A stretch of DNA of 64,000 bases from Paenilisteria portnoyi (GCF_014322795.1 NZ_JAASTT010000004.1:62001-126000), one strand, 5' to 3'. Shown: positions 36,007-47,433, counted from the stretch's first letter. Notes: generated by a model from the letters alone, not told the origin. Translations and numbers: made by a program.

Positions 36007-36405
36007 TTACCAAACGTATGCTAGAACTTCTCCGCCCACTTGTTTCGCGCGAGCTTCTTTGTCAGTTAACAAACCTTGAGAAGTAGATACAATTGCAATA
36101 CCTAAACCGTTAAGTACTTTTGGTACCTCATCAGCTTTAGCGTAAACACGAAGACCTGGCTTACTGATACGCTTAAGTCCAGTAATTACACGCTCGTTAG
36201 CTGCACCATATTTAAGGAAAACACGGATTGTACCTTGTTTGTCGTCTTGAATATACTCAACATCACGTACGAATCCTTCTCTTTTAAGGATTTCAGCGAC
36301 TTCTTTTTTAATTTTTGAAGCAGGAACTTCTAATTTATCGTGACGTACCATATTAGCGTTACGAATACGAGTTAGAAAATCTGCGATAGGATCTGTCATC
36401 ACCAT
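36007..36405 (-). CDS. rpsH: 30S ribosomal protein S8
   Basis: 132 residues: [25 protein letters not shown] to GGEVLAYVW. It binds central 16S rRNA early in assembly and, in E. coli, represses the spc operon. GGAGG lies about 9 bases before the ATG. Confidence 0.98.
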   Translation of the reverse strand: MVMTDPIADFLTRIRNANMVRHDKLEVPASKIKKEVAEILKREGFVRDVEYIQDDKQGTIRVFLKYGAANERVITGLKRISKPGLRVYAKADEVPKVLNGLGIAIVSTSQGLLTDKEARAKQVGGEVLAYVW

Positions 36406-36437
36406 GAAAAATTTACCTCCTTCCCATTATTGGGTTT

Positions 36438-36623
36438 TTACCAGCTTGCTTTTCTGACGCCGGGAATTTGTCCTTTATAGGCAAGTTCACGGAAGCAGAT
36501 ACGGCATAGTCTAAATTTGCGAATAACGGAATGTGGACGACCACAACGTTCACAACGAGTGTAAGCTTGAACAGGATGTTTCGGTGTGCGTTTTTGCTTC
36601 GCGATCATTGATTTTTTAGCCAC
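36438..36623 (-). CDS. rpsN: 30S ribosomal protein S14, zinc type (Z)
   Basis: 61 residues with C24, C27, C40 and C43 as the zinc ribbon (CERCGRP, CRICF). This is the C+ paralogue. Firmicutes often carry a longer C- form elsewhere for zinc starvation. C-terminus [11 protein letters not shown]. It lies between rplE and rpsH. Confidence 0.97.
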   Translation of the reverse strand: MAKKSMIAKQKRTPKHPVQAYTRCERCGRPHSVIRKFRLCRICFRELAYKGQIPGVRKASW

Positions 36624-36662
36624 GTTTGCGCCTCCCTACTTATTTATTGATTACTATTTGGA

Positions 36663-37202
36663 TTACTTTTGAAACGGCATTCCAACATGTGTCAGTAATT
36701 CTTTTGATTCTTCGTCAGATTTAGCAGTAGTAACGATTACTACGTCCATTCCGCGAACTTTACTTACTTTATCGTAATCAATTTCAGGGAAAATTAATTG
36801 CTCTCTAACACCTAGCGTGTAGTTACCGCGACCGTCGAAGGCTTTTTTAGAAACCCCACGGAAGTCACGAACACGTGGTAAGGAAACAGTAATTAATTTG
36901 TCTAAGAAATCATACATGCGGTCTCCACGTAGCGTTACTTTCGCACCGATTGGCATTCCTTCACGAAGACGGAAACCAGCGATTGAATTTTTCGCTTTTG
37001 TGATTACAGGTTTTTGACCAGTGATTAGAGCTAACTCTTCCACTGCACTATCCAAAACTTTCGCATTTGCTGTTGCGTCACCAACACCAGTGTTGATTAC
37101 GATTTTGTCGATTTTTGGTACCTCCATTACGGAGTCATAATTGAATTTGCTCATTAAAGCAGGAACAATTTCCTTAAGATATCTATCTTTAAGGCGATTC
37201 AT
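36663..37202 (-). CDS. rplE: 50S ribosomal protein L5
   Basis: 179 residues: [43 protein letters not shown]. It binds 5S rRNA and contacts P-site tRNA. It follows rplX by 28 bases. Confidence 0.98.
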   Translation of the reverse strand: MNRLKDRYLKEIVPALMSKFNYDSVMEVPKIDKIVINTGVGDATANAKVLDSAVEELALITGQKPVITKAKNSIAGFRLREGMPIGAKVTLRGDRMYDFLDKLITVSLPRVRDFRGVSKKAFDGRGNYTLGVREQLIFPEIDYDKVSKVRGMDVVIVTTAKSDEESKELLTHVGMPFQK

Positions 37203-37230
37203 GTAATATTCCCTCCTTCCTCAAATACTT

Positions 37231-37551
37231 TTATTTAGTTGCGTCTTTTATAACTTCACCGGATTTTTTAGCTACGCGTACTTTTTTACCATCCTTGATT
37301 TCACGGTTCACACGAGTTGGTTCACCAGTCTTCGGATCGATAAGCATTACGTTAGATACGTGAATCGGTGCTTCAACATTTAAAATTCCACCTTGCGGGT
37401 TAACGTTTGATGGTTTTGTATGTTTTTTAACCATGTTAAGTCCTTCAACGATCACGCGATCTTTTTTAGGGAACGCAGCGATAATTTTGCCGGATTTACC
37501 TTTATCTTTACCAGTAATAACTTGAACTTTATCACCTTTTTTGACATGCAT
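37231..37551 (-). CDS. rplX: 50S ribosomal protein L24
   Basis: 103 residues from the ATG at 37551, with GGAGGTG 9 bases upstream. The start codon 12 bases earlier overlaps that site. The KOW motif is in [22 protein letters not shown]. It is an early assembly protein for the 50S subunit. Confidence 0.97.
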   Translation of the reverse strand: MHVKKGDKVQVITGKDKGKSGKIIAAFPKKDRVIVEGLNMVKKHTKPSNVNPQGGILNVEAPIHVSNVMLIDPKTGEPTRVNREIKDGKKVRVAKKSGEVIKDATK

Positions 37552-37588
37552 TGGGTCTAGCACCTCCTTGAGATTGAAACTACATATT

Positions 37589-37984
<396 letters not shown>

Positions 37985-38031
37985 TCAGGAAATTTATTTT
38001 TCCTAGTAAAACTATTATTACGAATCACGAT

Positions 38032-38295
38032 TTAAACTAATACAGCTTTCTCAACAACATCTAGTAAGCGGAAACGTTTAGTCGCCGACAATGGACGAGT
38101 TTCAGCAATGCGTACTAGATCGCCTGTTTTAGCTACATTATTTTCATCATGCGCTTTGAATTTTTTAGAATACTTCACTCGCTTGCCATAAAGCGTGTGT
38201 TTCTTATACGTTTCAACAACGACAGTGATTGTTTTATCCATTTTGTCGGATACAACACGTCCTGTATATACTTTACGTTGGTTACGTTCAGACAT
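38032..38295 (-). CDS. rpsQ: 30S ribosomal protein S17
   Basis: 87 residues: [23 protein letters not shown] (OB fold) and [19 protein letters not shown]. It is a primary 16S rRNA binder at the 5' domain. It follows rpmC by 27 bases. Confidence 0.98.
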   Translation of the reverse strand: MSERNQRKVYTGRVVSDKMDKTITVVVETYKKHTLYGKRVKYSKKFKAHDENNVAKTGDLVRIAETRPLSATKRFRLLDVVEKAVLV

Positions 38296-38322
38296 GTATT
38301 AAAACCTCCTCCTGAATTAATT

Positions 38323-38514
38323 TTAGGCAAGTTCTCTTTCACGAACGATTGTTTTCATACGAGCAATCGCTTTGCGTACTTCACGGATGCGTGCAGTGTT
38401 TTCCAATTGGCCAGTAGCTAATTGAAAGCGCAGATTGAAGAGCTCTTCTTTTAGAGATTTCTCTTTATCTTGAATTTCAGTAGTTGACAATTCACGGATA
38501 TCAGTTGCTTTCAT
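38323..38514 (-). CDS. rpmC: 50S ribosomal protein L29
   Basis: 63 residues from the ATG at 38514, where [20 protein letters not shown] begins as in relatives. The start is 14 bases inside the end of rplP, so the genes are coupled. It is a two-helix hairpin at the tunnel exit, next to the trigger factor and SRP site. Confidence 0.96.
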   Translation of the reverse strand: MKATDIRELSTTEIQDKEKSLKEELFNLRFQLATGQLENTARIREVRKAIARMKTIVRERELA

Positions 38515-38938
38515 TTGCTTCACCACCAATTTCTTCGCGTTTCACGATTTTTGTTTTAACAGGTAGTTTATGTGCTGCAAGACGTAATGCTTCGCGCGCT
38601 ACTTCTTCAGGTACACCTGCGATTTCGAACATGATTTTGCCACGTTTAACTGGGCTTACCCAACCTTCCGGAGCACCTTTACCTTTACCCATCCGAACGC
38701 CGATTGGCTTAGATGTGTAAGATTTATGAGGGAAAATTTTAATCCAAACTTTACCGCCACGTTTCATGTAACGAGTCATTGCAATACGGGCAGCTTCGAT
38801 TTGACGGTTAGTGATCCATGAAGCATCAACTGCTTGAAGACCAAACTCACCAAATGCTACTTCTGTTCCGCCTTTTGCGCGTCCACGCATGTTACCACGG
38901 AACTCACGACGGTATTTAACACGTTTTGGAACTAACAT
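38501..38938 (-). CDS. rplP: 50S ribosomal protein L16
   Basis: 145 residues: [24 protein letters not shown] to [14 protein letters not shown]. It organises the A-site tRNA region. The end overlaps rpmC by 14 bases. Confidence 0.98.
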   Translation of the reverse strand: MLVPKRVKYRREFRGNMRGRAKGGTEVAFGEFGLQAVDASWITNRQIEAARIAMTRYMKRGGKVWIKIFPHKSYTSKPIGVRMGKGKGAPEGWVSPVKRGKIMFEIAGVPEEVAREALRLAAHKLPVKTKIVKREEIGGEANESN

Positions 38939-38940
38939 TA

Positions 38941-39597
38941 TTATTTTCCTCCTTCCACATTTGTTTTCTTCGTAGGAAGGACTTCACCACGGTAGATCCA
39001 GACTTTAACGCCTAGTTTACCATAAGTTGTGTCAGCTTCTTCCCATGCGTAGTCGATATCGGCACGCAATGTATGAAGAGGAACTGTTCCTTCACTGTAA
39101 TGTTCCGCACGAGCGATATCCGCTCCACCTAGACGGCCGGAAACTTGAGTTTTAATACCACGAGCACCCGCACGCATAGTACGTTGGATTGCTTGTTTTT
39201 GTGCACGACGGAACGATACACGGCTTTCTAATTGACGAGCGATACCTTCAGCAACTAATTTAGCATCAAGATCAGCTCTTTTGATTTCTACGATATTGAT
39301 ATGAACTCGTTTACCTGTAAGTTCATTTAGGTTTTTACGTAATGATTCAACCTCAGATCCACCTTTACCGATAACCATTCCTGGTTTAGCAGTGTGGATT
39401 GTGATGTTTACACGGCTTGCAGCGCGTTCGATTTCGATACGAGATACAGAAGCATCTGATAAGTTTTTCGCGATATAATCACGGATACGTATATCTTCAT
39501 GTAAGAAGTTCGCGTATTCTTTACCAGCATACCATTTTGAATCCCAATCACGAATGATACCGACACGCATACCAATTGGATGTATTTTTTGGCCCAC
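38941..39597 (-). CDS. rpsC: 30S ribosomal protein S3
   Basis: 218 residues. KH domain with [21 protein letters not shown], and the C-terminal half has [36 protein letters not shown]. It lines the mRNA entry channel. The gaps to rplV and rplP are only 3 and 2 bases. Confidence 0.98.
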   Translation of the reverse strand: MGQKIHPIGMRVGIIRDWDSKWYAGKEYANFLHEDIRIRDYIAKNLSDASVSRIEIERAASRVNITIHTAKPGMVIGKGGSEVESLRKNLNELTGKRVHINIVEIKRADLDAKLVAEGIARQLESRVSFRRAQKQAIQRTMRAGARGIKTQVSGRLGGADIARAEHYSEGTVPLHTLRADIDYAWEEADTTYGKLGVKVWIYRGEVLPTKKTNVEGGK

Positions 39598-39600
39598 GAA

Positions 39601-39945
39601 TTATCCCTCCTCGACTTCAGATACCACGACTGTGATGTGGCTTGTACGTTTATTTATTGCGCTTGCGCGTCCCATTGCACGTGGACGGAAACGTTTCAAT
39701 GTTGGGCCTTCGTCAACGAATGCCTCAGAAATTACTAAGTTATTTACATCTAAATCATAATTGTGCTCAGCGTTTGCGATTGCTGATTTTAAAACTTTTT
39801 CGATAACCGGAGAAGCGGCTTTCGGCGTAAGTTTTAGAATAGCGATTGCTTCGCCGACTTGCTTACCACGTACTAGATCGATTACGAGTCTAACTTTACG
39901 AGGAGCAATACGAACAGTTTTTGCAACGGCTTTTGCAGTTGTCAT
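39601..39945 (-). CDS. rplV: 50S ribosomal protein L22
   Basis: 114 residues: [25 protein letters not shown] opens the globular domain. The tunnel-lining loop is in [27 protein letters not shown], a site of macrolide-resistance changes in other bacteria. No such change is apparent by eye. Confidence 0.98.
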   Translation of the reverse strand: MTTAKAVAKTVRIAPRKVRLVIDLVRGKQVGEAIAILKLTPKAASPVIEKVLKSAIANAEHNYDLDVNNLVISEAFVDEGPTLKRFRPRAMGRASAINKRTSHITVVVSEVEEG

Positions 39946-39964
39946 CAGGATATCCTCCTCTCAA

Positions 39965-40243
39965 TTAACGTCTTGTTTTTTTATCGTCGCCCGCGTGACC
40001 ACGGTACGTACGAGTTGGTGCGAATTCACCTAATTTATGTCCAACCATATCTTCTTGGATATAGACTGGAACGTGTTTGCGACCATCATATACAGCAATC
40101 GTTTGTCCAACGAATACTGGGAAAATTGTTGAACGACGAGACCAAGTTTTAATAACTTGTTTCTTTTCGCTTGCATCAGCTGCCTCAACTTTTTTCATCA
40201 AATGATCATCTACAAAAGGTCCTTTTTTCAAGCTACGACCCAT
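39965..40243 (-). CDS. rpsS: 30S ribosomal protein S19
   Basis: 92 residues: [20 protein letters not shown] to [22 protein letters not shown]. It binds the 30S head with S13. A 90-base spacer containing a hairpin separates it from rplB. Confidence 0.98.
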   Translation of the reverse strand: MGRSLKKGPFVDDHLMKKVEAADASEKKQVIKTWSRRSTIFPVFVGQTIAVYDGRKHVPVYIQEDMVGHKLGEFAPTRTYRGHAGDDKKTRR

Positions 40244-40266
40244 GTCGGAACCTCCCTTCGCATAGT

Positions 40267-40300
40267 CAGGAATCGGAAAGCTTGAGCTTGCCCGTTCCTG
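40267..40300 (-). promoter_or_regulatory. Hairpin in the rplB-rpsS spacer
   Basis: CAGGAA.CGG and CCG.TTCCTG pair, with a further AAGCT/AAGCTT pairing possibility in the loop. There is no T-run. It may be an RNA processing or pausing site within the S10 operon. Confidence 0.4.
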
Positions 40301-40333
40301 CTACCTATAAATTCGTTTAAATGACAAATCCAA

Positions 40334-41167
40334 TTATTTTTTCTTACGACGACGTACGATAAATTTATCGGAGTTATTGTTTTTCTTACGAGTTTTATAA
40401 CCAAGTGTTGGTTTACCCCAAGGAGACATTGGTGATTTACGTCCGATTGGTGCTTTACCTTCACCACCACCATGTGGGTGATCGTTCGGGTTCATTACAG
40501 ATCCACGAACTGTTGGGCGTTTACCCATCCAACGTGAACGACCTGCTTTACCAATGTTGATAAGTTCGTGTTGTTCGTTACCAACTTGGCCGATAGTAGC
40601 ACGACAAGTAGAAAGAATCATACGAACCTCACCAGAGTTAAGACGGATCAATACGTATTTGCCTTCTTTACCAAGCACTTGAGCACTTGTTCCAGCTGAA
40701 CGTACTAATTGTCCACCTTTACCAGGTTTCATTTCGATATTGTGGATAACAGTACCCACTGGAATATCTTTAAGTTCTAGCGCGTTACCAACTTTGATAT
40801 CCGCCTCTGAACCTGAATAAATTGTTTGGCCTACTTCTAAGCCTTTCGCTGCGATGATGTAGCGTTTTTCTCCATCAACGTAGTGAATTAATGCGATGTT
40901 AGCAGAACGGTTAGGATCATATTCGATCGTAGCAACGCGTCCTGGAATACCATCTTTATTACGTTTAAAATCGATCACGCGGTATTGACGTTTATGTCCT
41001 CCACCGTGATGACGAACAGTTAACTTACCTTGGTTATTACGACCAGCCTTCTTTTTCAGAGGACGTAGTAAAGCTTTTTCTGGAGTACTTGTAGTAATCT
41101 CAGCAAAATCTGAACTCGTCATGTGACGACGGCCGTTTGTGGTAGGTTTATACTTTTTAATCGCCAT
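40334..41167 (-). CDS. rplB: 50S ribosomal protein L2
   Basis: 277 residues: [24 protein letters not shown]. Conserved [23 protein letters not shown] contains the His essential near the peptidyl-transferase centre. C-terminal [20 protein letters not shown]. It lies 38 bases after rplW. Confidence 0.99.
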   Translation of the reverse strand: MAIKKYKPTTNGRRHMTSSDFAEITTSTPEKALLRPLKKKAGRNNQGKLTVRHHGGGHKRQYRVIDFKRNKDGIPGRVATIEYDPNRSANIALIHYVDGEKRYIIAAKGLEVGQTIYSGSEADIKVGNALELKDIPVGTVIHNIEMKPGKGGQLVRSAGTSAQVLGKEGKYVLIRLNSGEVRMILSTCRATIGQVGNEQHELINIGKAGRSRWMGKRPTVRGSVMNPNDHPHGGGEGKAPIGRKSPMSPWGKPTLGYKTRKKNNNSDKFIVRRRKKK

Positions 41168-41205
41168 TGTATTCCCTCCTCTATTAGTTCAATTCTATAG
41201 AAGTA

Positions 41206-41490
41206 TTAAACTTCGAAAAATTGGATTTCTTTGCTATCGCCAGTAAGTGTCACGATAGCTTTACGACGCTTGTTTGTATAGCCAGCGTAACGGCCCATGC
41301 GTTTCATTTTACCTTTGTAGTTCATTACGTTTACTTTCGCAACTTTCACTTCGAAAATTTCTTCGATAGCTTTTTTTACGTGCGTTTTAGTAGCGCGTGT
41401 ATCAACTTCAAATGTATATTTCTTGTCGTCTAAAACACTTGTTGATTGCTCAGTGATAATTGGGCGCTTAATGATGTCGCGTGCATCCAT
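41206..41490 (-). CDS. rplW: 50S ribosomal protein L23
   Basis: 94 residues: [54 protein letters not shown]. It is the trigger factor and SRP docking protein at the tunnel exit. It shares one base with the rplD stop (TAATG). Confidence 0.98.
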   Translation of the reverse strand: MDARDIIKRPIITEQSTSVLDDKKYTFEVDTRATKTHVKKAIEEIFEVKVAKVNVMNYKGKMKRMGRYAGYTNKRRKAIVTLTGDSKEIQFFEV

Positions 41491-42113
41491 TATGCAAGCA
41501 CCTCCTCTACTTGTTCAAGAGCTGCTTTCGTGATAATTAACTTATCATGTTTAGCAACATCTAGTACTGAGATACTTTGAGCTGGAATAACTTTAATGCC
41601 TTGTAAGTTACGTGCAGATAGTTCTACATTTTCACTTTCATCGGCTACTACTACCAATGCTTTTGTATCTACAGAGATATTTTTAAGGAAAGCCGTGAAT
41701 TCTTTAGTCTTAGGAGCAGAGAAAGTTAAACCTTCTAGTACTACTAGGCTCTCTTCTTTTACTTTAGAAGAAAGGATCGATTTGATCGCTAAACGACGAA
41801 CTTTCTTAGGTAATTTGTAAGCATAGCTACGTGGTGTTGGGCCGAATACGACTCCACCTCCACGCCATTGTGGGGAACGAATCGAACCTTGACGGGCACG
41901 ACCAGTACCTTTTTGACGCCATGGTTTACGTCCACCGCCGCGTACTTCTGAGCGGCCTTTTACTTTATGAGTTCCTTGACGTAAGGAAGCTCTTTGACTC
42001 AAAATTACATCAACAACCACTTTTTCATTTGGTTCAATACCGAAAATAGTATCGTTAAGTGTAATTTCGCCAGCTTTTGTTCCATCTTGTTTCAATAAAG
42101 CTACGTTGGGCAT
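41490..42113 (-). CDS. rplD: 50S ribosomal protein L4
   Basis: 207 residues from the ATG at 42113. [21 protein letters not shown], then the tunnel loop [30 protein letters not shown]. In gamma-proteobacteria L4 represses its own operon through the S10 leader. Whether that happens here is unknown. Confidence 0.98.
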   Translation of the reverse strand: MPNVALLKQDGTKAGEITLNDTIFGIEPNEKVVVDVILSQRASLRQGTHKVKGRSEVRGGGRKPWRQKGTGRARQGSIRSPQWRGGGVVFGPTPRSYAYKLPKKVRRLAIKSILSSKVKEESLVVLEGLTFSAPKTKEFTAFLKNISVDTKALVVVADESENVELSARNLQGIKVIPAQSISVLDVAKHDKLIITKAALEQVEEVLA

Positions 42114-42139
42114 TTTGTTAGTCCTCCTTTCCAATTAAA

Positions 42140-42769
42140 TTATCTTGCTTTGTTCGCTGTTTTGATTTGGATAAGTGCTTTTTTAGCTCCTGGAACATTT
42201 CCTTTAACTAAAAGAACATTTTTCTCAACATCAACTTTTACGATTTCTAGGTTTTGGATAGTGATTTGATCTCCACCCATACGACCTGGAAGTAATTTAT
42301 TTTTGAATACACGGTTAGGTGCTACGGGACCCATTGAACCTGGGCGACGATGGTAACGCGAACCATGGGACATTGGGCCACGGGATTGTCCGTGACGTTT
42401 AATAACACCTTGGAAGCCTTTACCTTTCGATACGCCTGTCGCGTCAACGATGTCACCTTCTGCGAATACGTCTACTTTAATTTCTGCACCAATCTCATAC
42501 TCGTCTAAGTTTACATCGCGTAATTCGCGAATGAAGCGCTTAGGAGTAGTATTGGCTTTTTCTACATGACCTTTTTCGGGTTTGTTTGACAATTTTTCGC
42601 GTTTATCCTCGAAACCGATTTGAATTGCTTCATATCCGTCCGTATCAACAGTTTTCTTTTGAAGTACTACGTTAGCACCTGCTTCGATAACTGTTACTGG
42701 AATAAGTTCGCCGTTTTCAGTGAAAACTTGTGTCATCCCTACTTTTCTACCTAAGATTCCTTTGGTCAT
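42140..42769 (-). CDS. rplC: 50S ribosomal protein L3
   Basis: 209 residues: [31 protein letters not shown]. The central loop [27 protein letters not shown] reaches the peptidyl-transferase centre. It follows rpsJ by 31 bases. Confidence 0.98.
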   Translation of the reverse strand: MTKGILGRKVGMTQVFTENGELIPVTVIEAGANVVLQKKTVDTDGYEAIQIGFEDKREKLSNKPEKGHVEKANTTPKRFIRELRDVNLDEYEIGAEIKVDVFAEGDIVDATGVSKGKGFQGVIKRHGQSRGPMSHGSRYHRRPGSMGPVAPNRVFKNKLLPGRMGGDQITIQNLEIVKVDVEKNVLLVKGNVPGAKKALIQIKTANKAR

Positions 42770-42800
42770 GAGTCACACCTCCTGTTATTTTGGATTTTTA

Positions 42801-43286
<486 letters not shown>

Positions 43287-43292
43287 TTATCT

Positions 43293-43321
43293 ATTATACA
43301 CGTCTGCCCTAGTAATTTCAA
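43293..43321 (-). promoter_or_regulatory. Main promoter of the S10-spc-alpha operon
   Basis: On the minus strand, TTGAAA, 17-base spacer, TATAAT: a near-consensus SigA promoter, as expected for the most heavily transcribed operon of the window. Confidence 0.85.
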
Positions 43322-43373
43322 CGATTTTGTGAAAAAACTTTTTTATTGCTGATTTTATGATTTTCGGTCATGC

Positions 43374-43413
43374 AAAAAGGCTACAAATCGGCGGAATGAT
43401 TTGTAGCCTTTTT
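43374..43413 (-). terminator. Terminator after ecfT
   Basis: AAAAAGGCTACAAATC pairs with GATTTGTAGCCTTTTT across 8 bases, directly before the ecfT stop codon on the map. It ends the fmnB-dmkA-ecfT transcript ahead of the S10 promoter. Confidence 0.9.
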
Positions 43414-43415
43414 AA

Positions 43416-44216
43416 TTACGAGATTCTTAAAGTCACAAGTGCTGTTGTTAGTGCCACCAATACGAGAGCTGCTACCAAATCACACCAATGCCAATGCAGA
43501 ATTCGGAACCTGGTTCTTTTTTTATCGCCTTGGTATCCTCTTGCTTCCATCGCGTCGGCAAGGTCTTCTGCTCGGTTGAAGGAGCTGACGAATAGCGGGA
43601 TAAATATCGGCACGACGACTTTCATTTGTTCGAATAGGTTTCCTTCGCCAAAATCGACGCCTCTTGCTCGCTGGGCTTTCATGATTTTATCGGTTTCCTC
43701 CATTAAGGTTGGGATGAATCGTAGCGCAACGGAGATCATTAGTGCAATATCTTGAACTGGCATTTTGAAAATTTTAAATGGCCGTAGTATGTAAGCAATG
43801 GCGTCTGTCAGGTCCATAGGCGTCGTTGTCAGCGTGATTACCGTCGAGATGAAGATTATCAGCACGAAGCGAACGAACACGAATACGCCGTTGATGATGC
43901 CGAATGAGGAGATGGCGAATGGTCCCCAGCTAAAATAAATGGTTCCGCCGCTCGTGAATAGGGCTTGTAGCAGCACCGTGAAGAGGATTAGCCAGATGAG
44001 TGGTTTTACTCCTTTAATGAAAAAACGATACGATATCCCCGTCATGAAAATGACTCCAAACGAGAAGAGTGTTAGCAAGGCGTATGTTTGCCAATTGTTT
44101 GCGAGGAATAGAATACCGATGAAGTAAAATCCGGCAATTAATTTTGTTCTTGCGTCCAAACGATGAATAAGGGATTCCCCAGGCATAAAGCGCCCAAATA
44201 TTAATTTATCTAGCAT
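43416..44216 (-). CDS. ecfT: Energy-coupling factor transporter transmembrane protein EcfT
   Basis: 266 residues with five to six membrane helices. The cytoplasmic coupling motifs are visible: MKAQRARGVDF (first Ala-Arg-Gly) and LADAMEARGYQG (second ARG), which bind the EcfA ATPases. In Bacillus ecfT follows the ribosomal operon next to ecfA1A2. Here no ecfA gene is beside it and it ends the fmnB-dmkA-ecfT operon, as in the Listeria EET locus, where the ECF module with RibU supplies flavin to the cell surface. Confidence 0.92.
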   Translation of the reverse strand: MLDKLIFGRFMPGESLIHRLDARTKLIAGFYFIGILFLANNWQTYALLTLFSFGVIFMTGISYRFFIKGVKPLIWLILFTVLLQALFTSGGTIYFSWGPFAISSFGIINGVFVFVRFVLIIFISTVITLTTTPMDLTDAIAYILRPFKIFKMPVQDIALMISVALRFIPTLMEETDKIMKAQRARGVDFGEGNLFEQMKVVVPIFIPLFVSSFNRAEDLADAMEARGYQGDKKRTRFRILHWHWCDLVAALVLVALTTALVTLRIS

Positions 44217-44237
44217 CAGAAATCCCCTCTTTTCTCA

Positions 44238-45194
44238 TTATATATACTTAAAGATTAAACTTGCGGCGAGACAGACGACAATCGCGCTGTTCATGATAAC
44301 GAAATTTTTGATGGAGATTACGAATGTTTTCGCCTTGACTTGCTCGGCGTTGAATTTCTGTAAATTTTTAAACACTGGGATAATCGCGATGAGCGTTACG
44401 AGCATGATTGGGCTAAGGAATCCGATGATGACGGAAACGATGATGGCCGCAAAAGATGCGTAGTACAGCGCGTTGAAGAGGACTACCGCGTATTTTTTGC
44501 TGATGTAATATGGCAAGGTGTAGCGGTGGTTCCGGATATCTTCCTCTAAGTCGCAAATGTTATTGGCAAGCATAATATTCGCAATCGTGAAAATGCACGG
44601 CAAGGAGACGACGGCTATTCGGATAACTTCTATTATATTCACTTTCACAGTAACCCATTCGCCCGACCAAATCAAGTTTGCAATTCCTGCGTCATAAGCG
44701 TTCACGTAAATCGCTAGGAACACGATGCCAAATCCCATCGTCACACCGGAAAAAATTTCGCCAAGCGGCATGCGTGACAACGGAACTGGACCGAACGTGT
44801 ATAGAATCCCGATACAAAAGCAGACAAATCCGACGAGCAAAACTAACAAATCCGTTTCTACAACAAGCCAAACGCCCAGTCCTGTCGCGATCAAAAACAT
44901 AACAAAAATCGTGATGATGACCGTTTTCTCCGATATTTGTTCTTGACCGATGACATTACTCGTTGTTCGATAGTCGTAATCATGATTATTTGTCGCTTTC
45001 CGGTAATCCATGTAATTATTGATAGCAGTCGTCGTCAAGTCGAAAATCAACATCGAGCCAAAGAAAATCAGCGTGTTTTCCCAATTAAATAAATCATATT
45101 GATATACCGCGAATAGTGTACCAATGATAAATGGAAAAACACTCGCAATTTTCGTCTGGATTTCTACCAATTTAAAAAAGGCTGGTATCGACAC
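44238..45194 (-). CDS. dmkA: UbiA-family demethylmenaquinone prenyltransferase for EET
   Basis: 318 residues, a multi-helix membrane protein. The two Asp-rich metal/prenyl-diphosphate motifs are NNYMDYRKATNNHDYD and NICDLEEDIRNHR. It attaches an isoprenoid chain to 1,4-dihydroxy-2-naphthoate. In Listeria this MenA paralogue makes the demethylmenaquinone dedicated to Ndh2-driven extracellular electron transfer. It is 15 bases after fmnB and 21 before ecfT. Confidence 0.92.
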   Translation of the reverse strand: MSIPAFFKLVEIQTKIASVFPFIIGTLFAVYQYDLFNWENTLIFFGSMLIFDLTTTAINNYMDYRKATNNHDYDYRTTSNVIGQEQISEKTVIITIFVMFLIATGLGVWLVVETDLLVLLVGFVCFCIGILYTFGPVPLSRMPLGEIFSGVTMGFGIVFLAIYVNAYDAGIANLIWSGEWVTVKVNIIEVIRIAVVSLPCIFTIANIMLANNICDLEEDIRNHRYTLPYYISKKYAVVLFNALYYASFAAIIVSVIIGFLSPIMLVTLIAIIPVFKNLQKFNAEQVKAKTFVISIKNFVIMNSAIVVCLAASLIFKYI

Positions 45195-45209
45195 GTTATT
45201 ACACCCCTT

Positions 45210-46286
45210 TTAGTCCGCCATTTGGAAATTCTTATCGGTTAGCTTGAACTTCCCTTTCAAACCGGATGTGATATATACTTTCTTCTCTTTACTTACAAAA
45301 ATCGCTTCCACGCCTTTGTAGGTCTCAATAAATTTCATGCCACCTTCAATGCCTTTCGAGAAAGTCGCTGTAGATAATCCATCACCATCAATTGATTTTT
45401 CGGAGACAATGGATACACCTGCAATATCATTGGTGAACGGATAACCTGTTTTCGGATCGAGTATATGATGATATTTCACGCCATCCACTTCTAGGAAACG
45501 TTCATAAATTCCCGATGTGACAATCGATTTGTTCGCTTCCGGAATCGTACCAATGATCGTACCACGTGATTCAAATGGATCTTGAATGCCCACAACCCAA
45601 TCGCCGCCTTTAGGACTATCACCTTTCACGATGATATTGCCGCCTAAATCGATAATCGCTGTCGTTACTTTATTTTCATCTAAAACTTTGGCTACTTCAT
45701 CCGCAATGTAGCCTTTAGCAATCGCACCTAGATCCAGCTCCATGCCCTTTTCTTCTAGATAAACCGTCTTTTTAGCATCGTCTAGTTTCACTTTTTTGTA
45801 ATCGATTAACGGAAGAACTGCATCGATTTCCGCTTGGCTCGGTTTTCTCGCGTCATCAAAGCCGATGTGCCATAGAGAAGTCAGCGGGCCGATAGTGATA
45901 TCGAAACTACCACCCGAACTCGCGCTATACTTCAAGCCTTCTTTAATAAGGTAGTAAACATCATCGTTCACCTTCACAGGATTTTTACCTGCCGCCAAAT
46001 TAACCTTATCTACTTCTGATGTTTTACCGCTATCACTCGTCGTAATTTGCTTATCTAATTCCTTGATTCGGTCAAAAGCTTTGAGAAGAACGTCCTCTTT
46101 TCCTTTGTCGTAAATTTTAATGACATTGATTGTCCCCATTAGAAAATCCGTTTTTGTATATGGTTGGGAAAGAATTTCTGAGTCATTATCCTCTGATGCG
46201 CTACTTTTCTTCGTATCATCCTTACCACAAGCCGTGACAACTAGCGCCAAAAGCATCAGCGTGATTAAAATATAAAATTTCTTCAT
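45210..46286 (-). CDS. fmnB: FMN transferase lipoprotein (ApbE family)
   Basis: 358 residues. Lipoprotein signal with lipobox VTAC (C20), so it acts outside the membrane. The ApbE fold shows LMGTINVIKIYD, GGSFDITIGPLTSLW, LDLGAIAKGYIADEV and GGNIIVKG, with a metal site in the C-terminal half (SIDGDGLSTATF). It transfers FMN from FAD to Thr residues of exported proteins. The target encoded next door is PplA. It is the first gene of its operon, behind a strong promoter. Confidence 0.95.
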   Translation of the reverse strand: MKKFYILITLMLLALVVTACGKDDTKKSSASEDNDSEILSQPYTKTDFLMGTINVIKIYDKGKEDVLLKAFDRIKELDKQITTSDSGKTSEVDKVNLAAGKNPVKVNDDVYYLIKEGLKYSASSGGSFDITIGPLTSLWHIGFDDARKPSQAEIDAVLPLIDYKKVKLDDAKKTVYLEEKGMELDLGAIAKGYIADEVAKVLDENKVTTAIIDLGGNIIVKGDSPKGGDWVVGIQDPFESRGTIIGTIPEANKSIVTSGIYERFLEVDGVKYHHILDPKTGYPFTNDIAGVSIVSEKSIDGDGLSTATFSKGIEGGMKFIETYKGVEAIFVSKEKKVYITSGLKGKFKLTDKNFQMAD

Positions 46287-46336
46287 TTAGATTGCACCTT
46301 TCAAATTGGAATGGAGTATGGCTATATCGCTATTTT

Positions 46337-46365
46337 AATGTATCGGTGATTAGAGTCCTTGTCAA
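46337..46365 (-). promoter_or_regulatory. Promoter of fmnB-dmkA-ecfT
   Basis: On the minus strand, TTGACA, 17-base spacer, TACATT. Confidence 0.78.
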
Positions 46366-46384
46366 GAAAGTCGAGTAGCCCAAC

Positions 46385-46417
46385 AAAAAAGACTCCAGAG
46401 TTTTCGCTCTGAAGCCC
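46385..46417 (-). terminator. Terminator after pplA
   Basis: On the minus strand, CTTCAGAG pairs with CTCTGGAG across CGAAAA, followed by TC and six T. It separates pplA from the fmnB operon. Confidence 0.88.
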
Positions 46418-46439
46418 TTCTACGTTACTTACTATTTAC

Positions 46440-47342
46440 TTACTCAGAGTCTACTTTGTTGTAAACTTTAATCATATCTGTGTTACCAGATTGAGCTGCA
46501 TTATAAAGTTGCGCTGCATAGATTTTGAATGCGTCAGATGAATGTGTCGCACCAGTTACTACTGCAACGTCTGCAGGATTTTGTTTGTCAACAAGCGCTT
46601 TGTTAAGTGTTGGAATGTATTCTTGTGGACCTACGCCAGTTTTTGCTTTCATGTTTTTCTCGTAGTCAGCGTCGTCTGTTTTCAACTTGCCATCTTTGTC
46701 TACATAGTTGTAATCAGATGTCGTAATTTTCCCATCTTTTACTTCCATTTTGAATACTAGACGGTAGTTGTTTGCATAGTTTTGCTCTTCTAGAGAATAT
46801 GAACCATCTTGTAACGCTGCACCATTGTTGATTTCAATTGTCGCAGTGTCTGCACGTTGCGCCGCTTGAATCAGTTGGTTTGAGTAGTTGATGAATGAAT
46901 CAGAAGAATGTGTTGCTCCTGTTACTACTTCTACGTCTGTCGCTGATTGCTTAGCTACTAGAGAATCATTCAAAGCTGGGATGTATTCTTGTGGACCTAC
47001 ACCAGTTTTTGCTTTCATGTTTTTCTCGTAGTCAGCGTCGTCTGTTTTTAACTTGCCGTCTTTATCTTTATAGTTATAATCAGATTCTGTGATTTTATTG
47101 TCTTTAACTGTGATTGTCATGAAACCTTTCCAACCTTTGTCGTCAAAGTTCTTTTCTTGCAATTTGTAAGTACCATCCGTCATTGTACCGTCTGTTTTAG
47201 CATCCGCTTTCTTCGTATCCGTCTGCTTCGTGTCGCTTGATTTGCTGTCACTGTCGCTACTATTGTCATTTCCACACGCTACTAACAACATGCTTGAAGC
47301 CATTACTGCCGTCAGGGCCATTACCAACTTTTTCTTCTTCAT
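46440..47342 (-). CDS. pplA: Flavinylated extracellular electron transfer lipoprotein PplA
   Basis: 300 residues from the ATG at 47342 (GGGAG 8 bases upstream). Lipobox LVAC with C23, then a 30-residue Ser/Asp/Lys-rich linker. Two tandem FMN-binding domains, about 55-160 and 178-280, are nearly identical in the block DADYEKNMKAKTGVGPQEYIP and each ends in VVTGATHSS. The acceptor Thr (T144 and T266) of the TGAT motif would carry FMN added by FmnB. It shuttles electrons from the membrane to extracellular acceptors such as ferric iron. In L. monocytogenes the cleaved signal peptide also yields a pheromone. Confidence 0.95.
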   Translation of the reverse strand: MKKKKLVMALTAVMASSMLLVACGNDNSSDSDSKSSDTKQTDTKKADAKTDGTMTDGTYKLQEKNFDDKGWKGFMTITVKDNKITESDYNYKDKDGKLKTDDADYEKNMKAKTGVGPQEYIPALNDSLVAKQSATDVEVVTGATHSSDSFINYSNQLIQAAQRADTATIEINNGAALQDGSYSLEEQNYANNYRLVFKMEVKDGKITTSDYNYVDKDGKLKTDDADYEKNMKAKTGVGPQEYIPTLNKALVDKQNPADVAVVTGATHSSDAFKIYAAQLYNAAQSGNTDMIKVYNKVDSE

Positions 47343-47433
47343 AAAATTTGCTCCCACCTTTTAAAATATTACTTGTGATGACATGAACAATGAAATTGAC
47401 ACGAAACCAACAAGCTCACCTTAATTCCACTTA

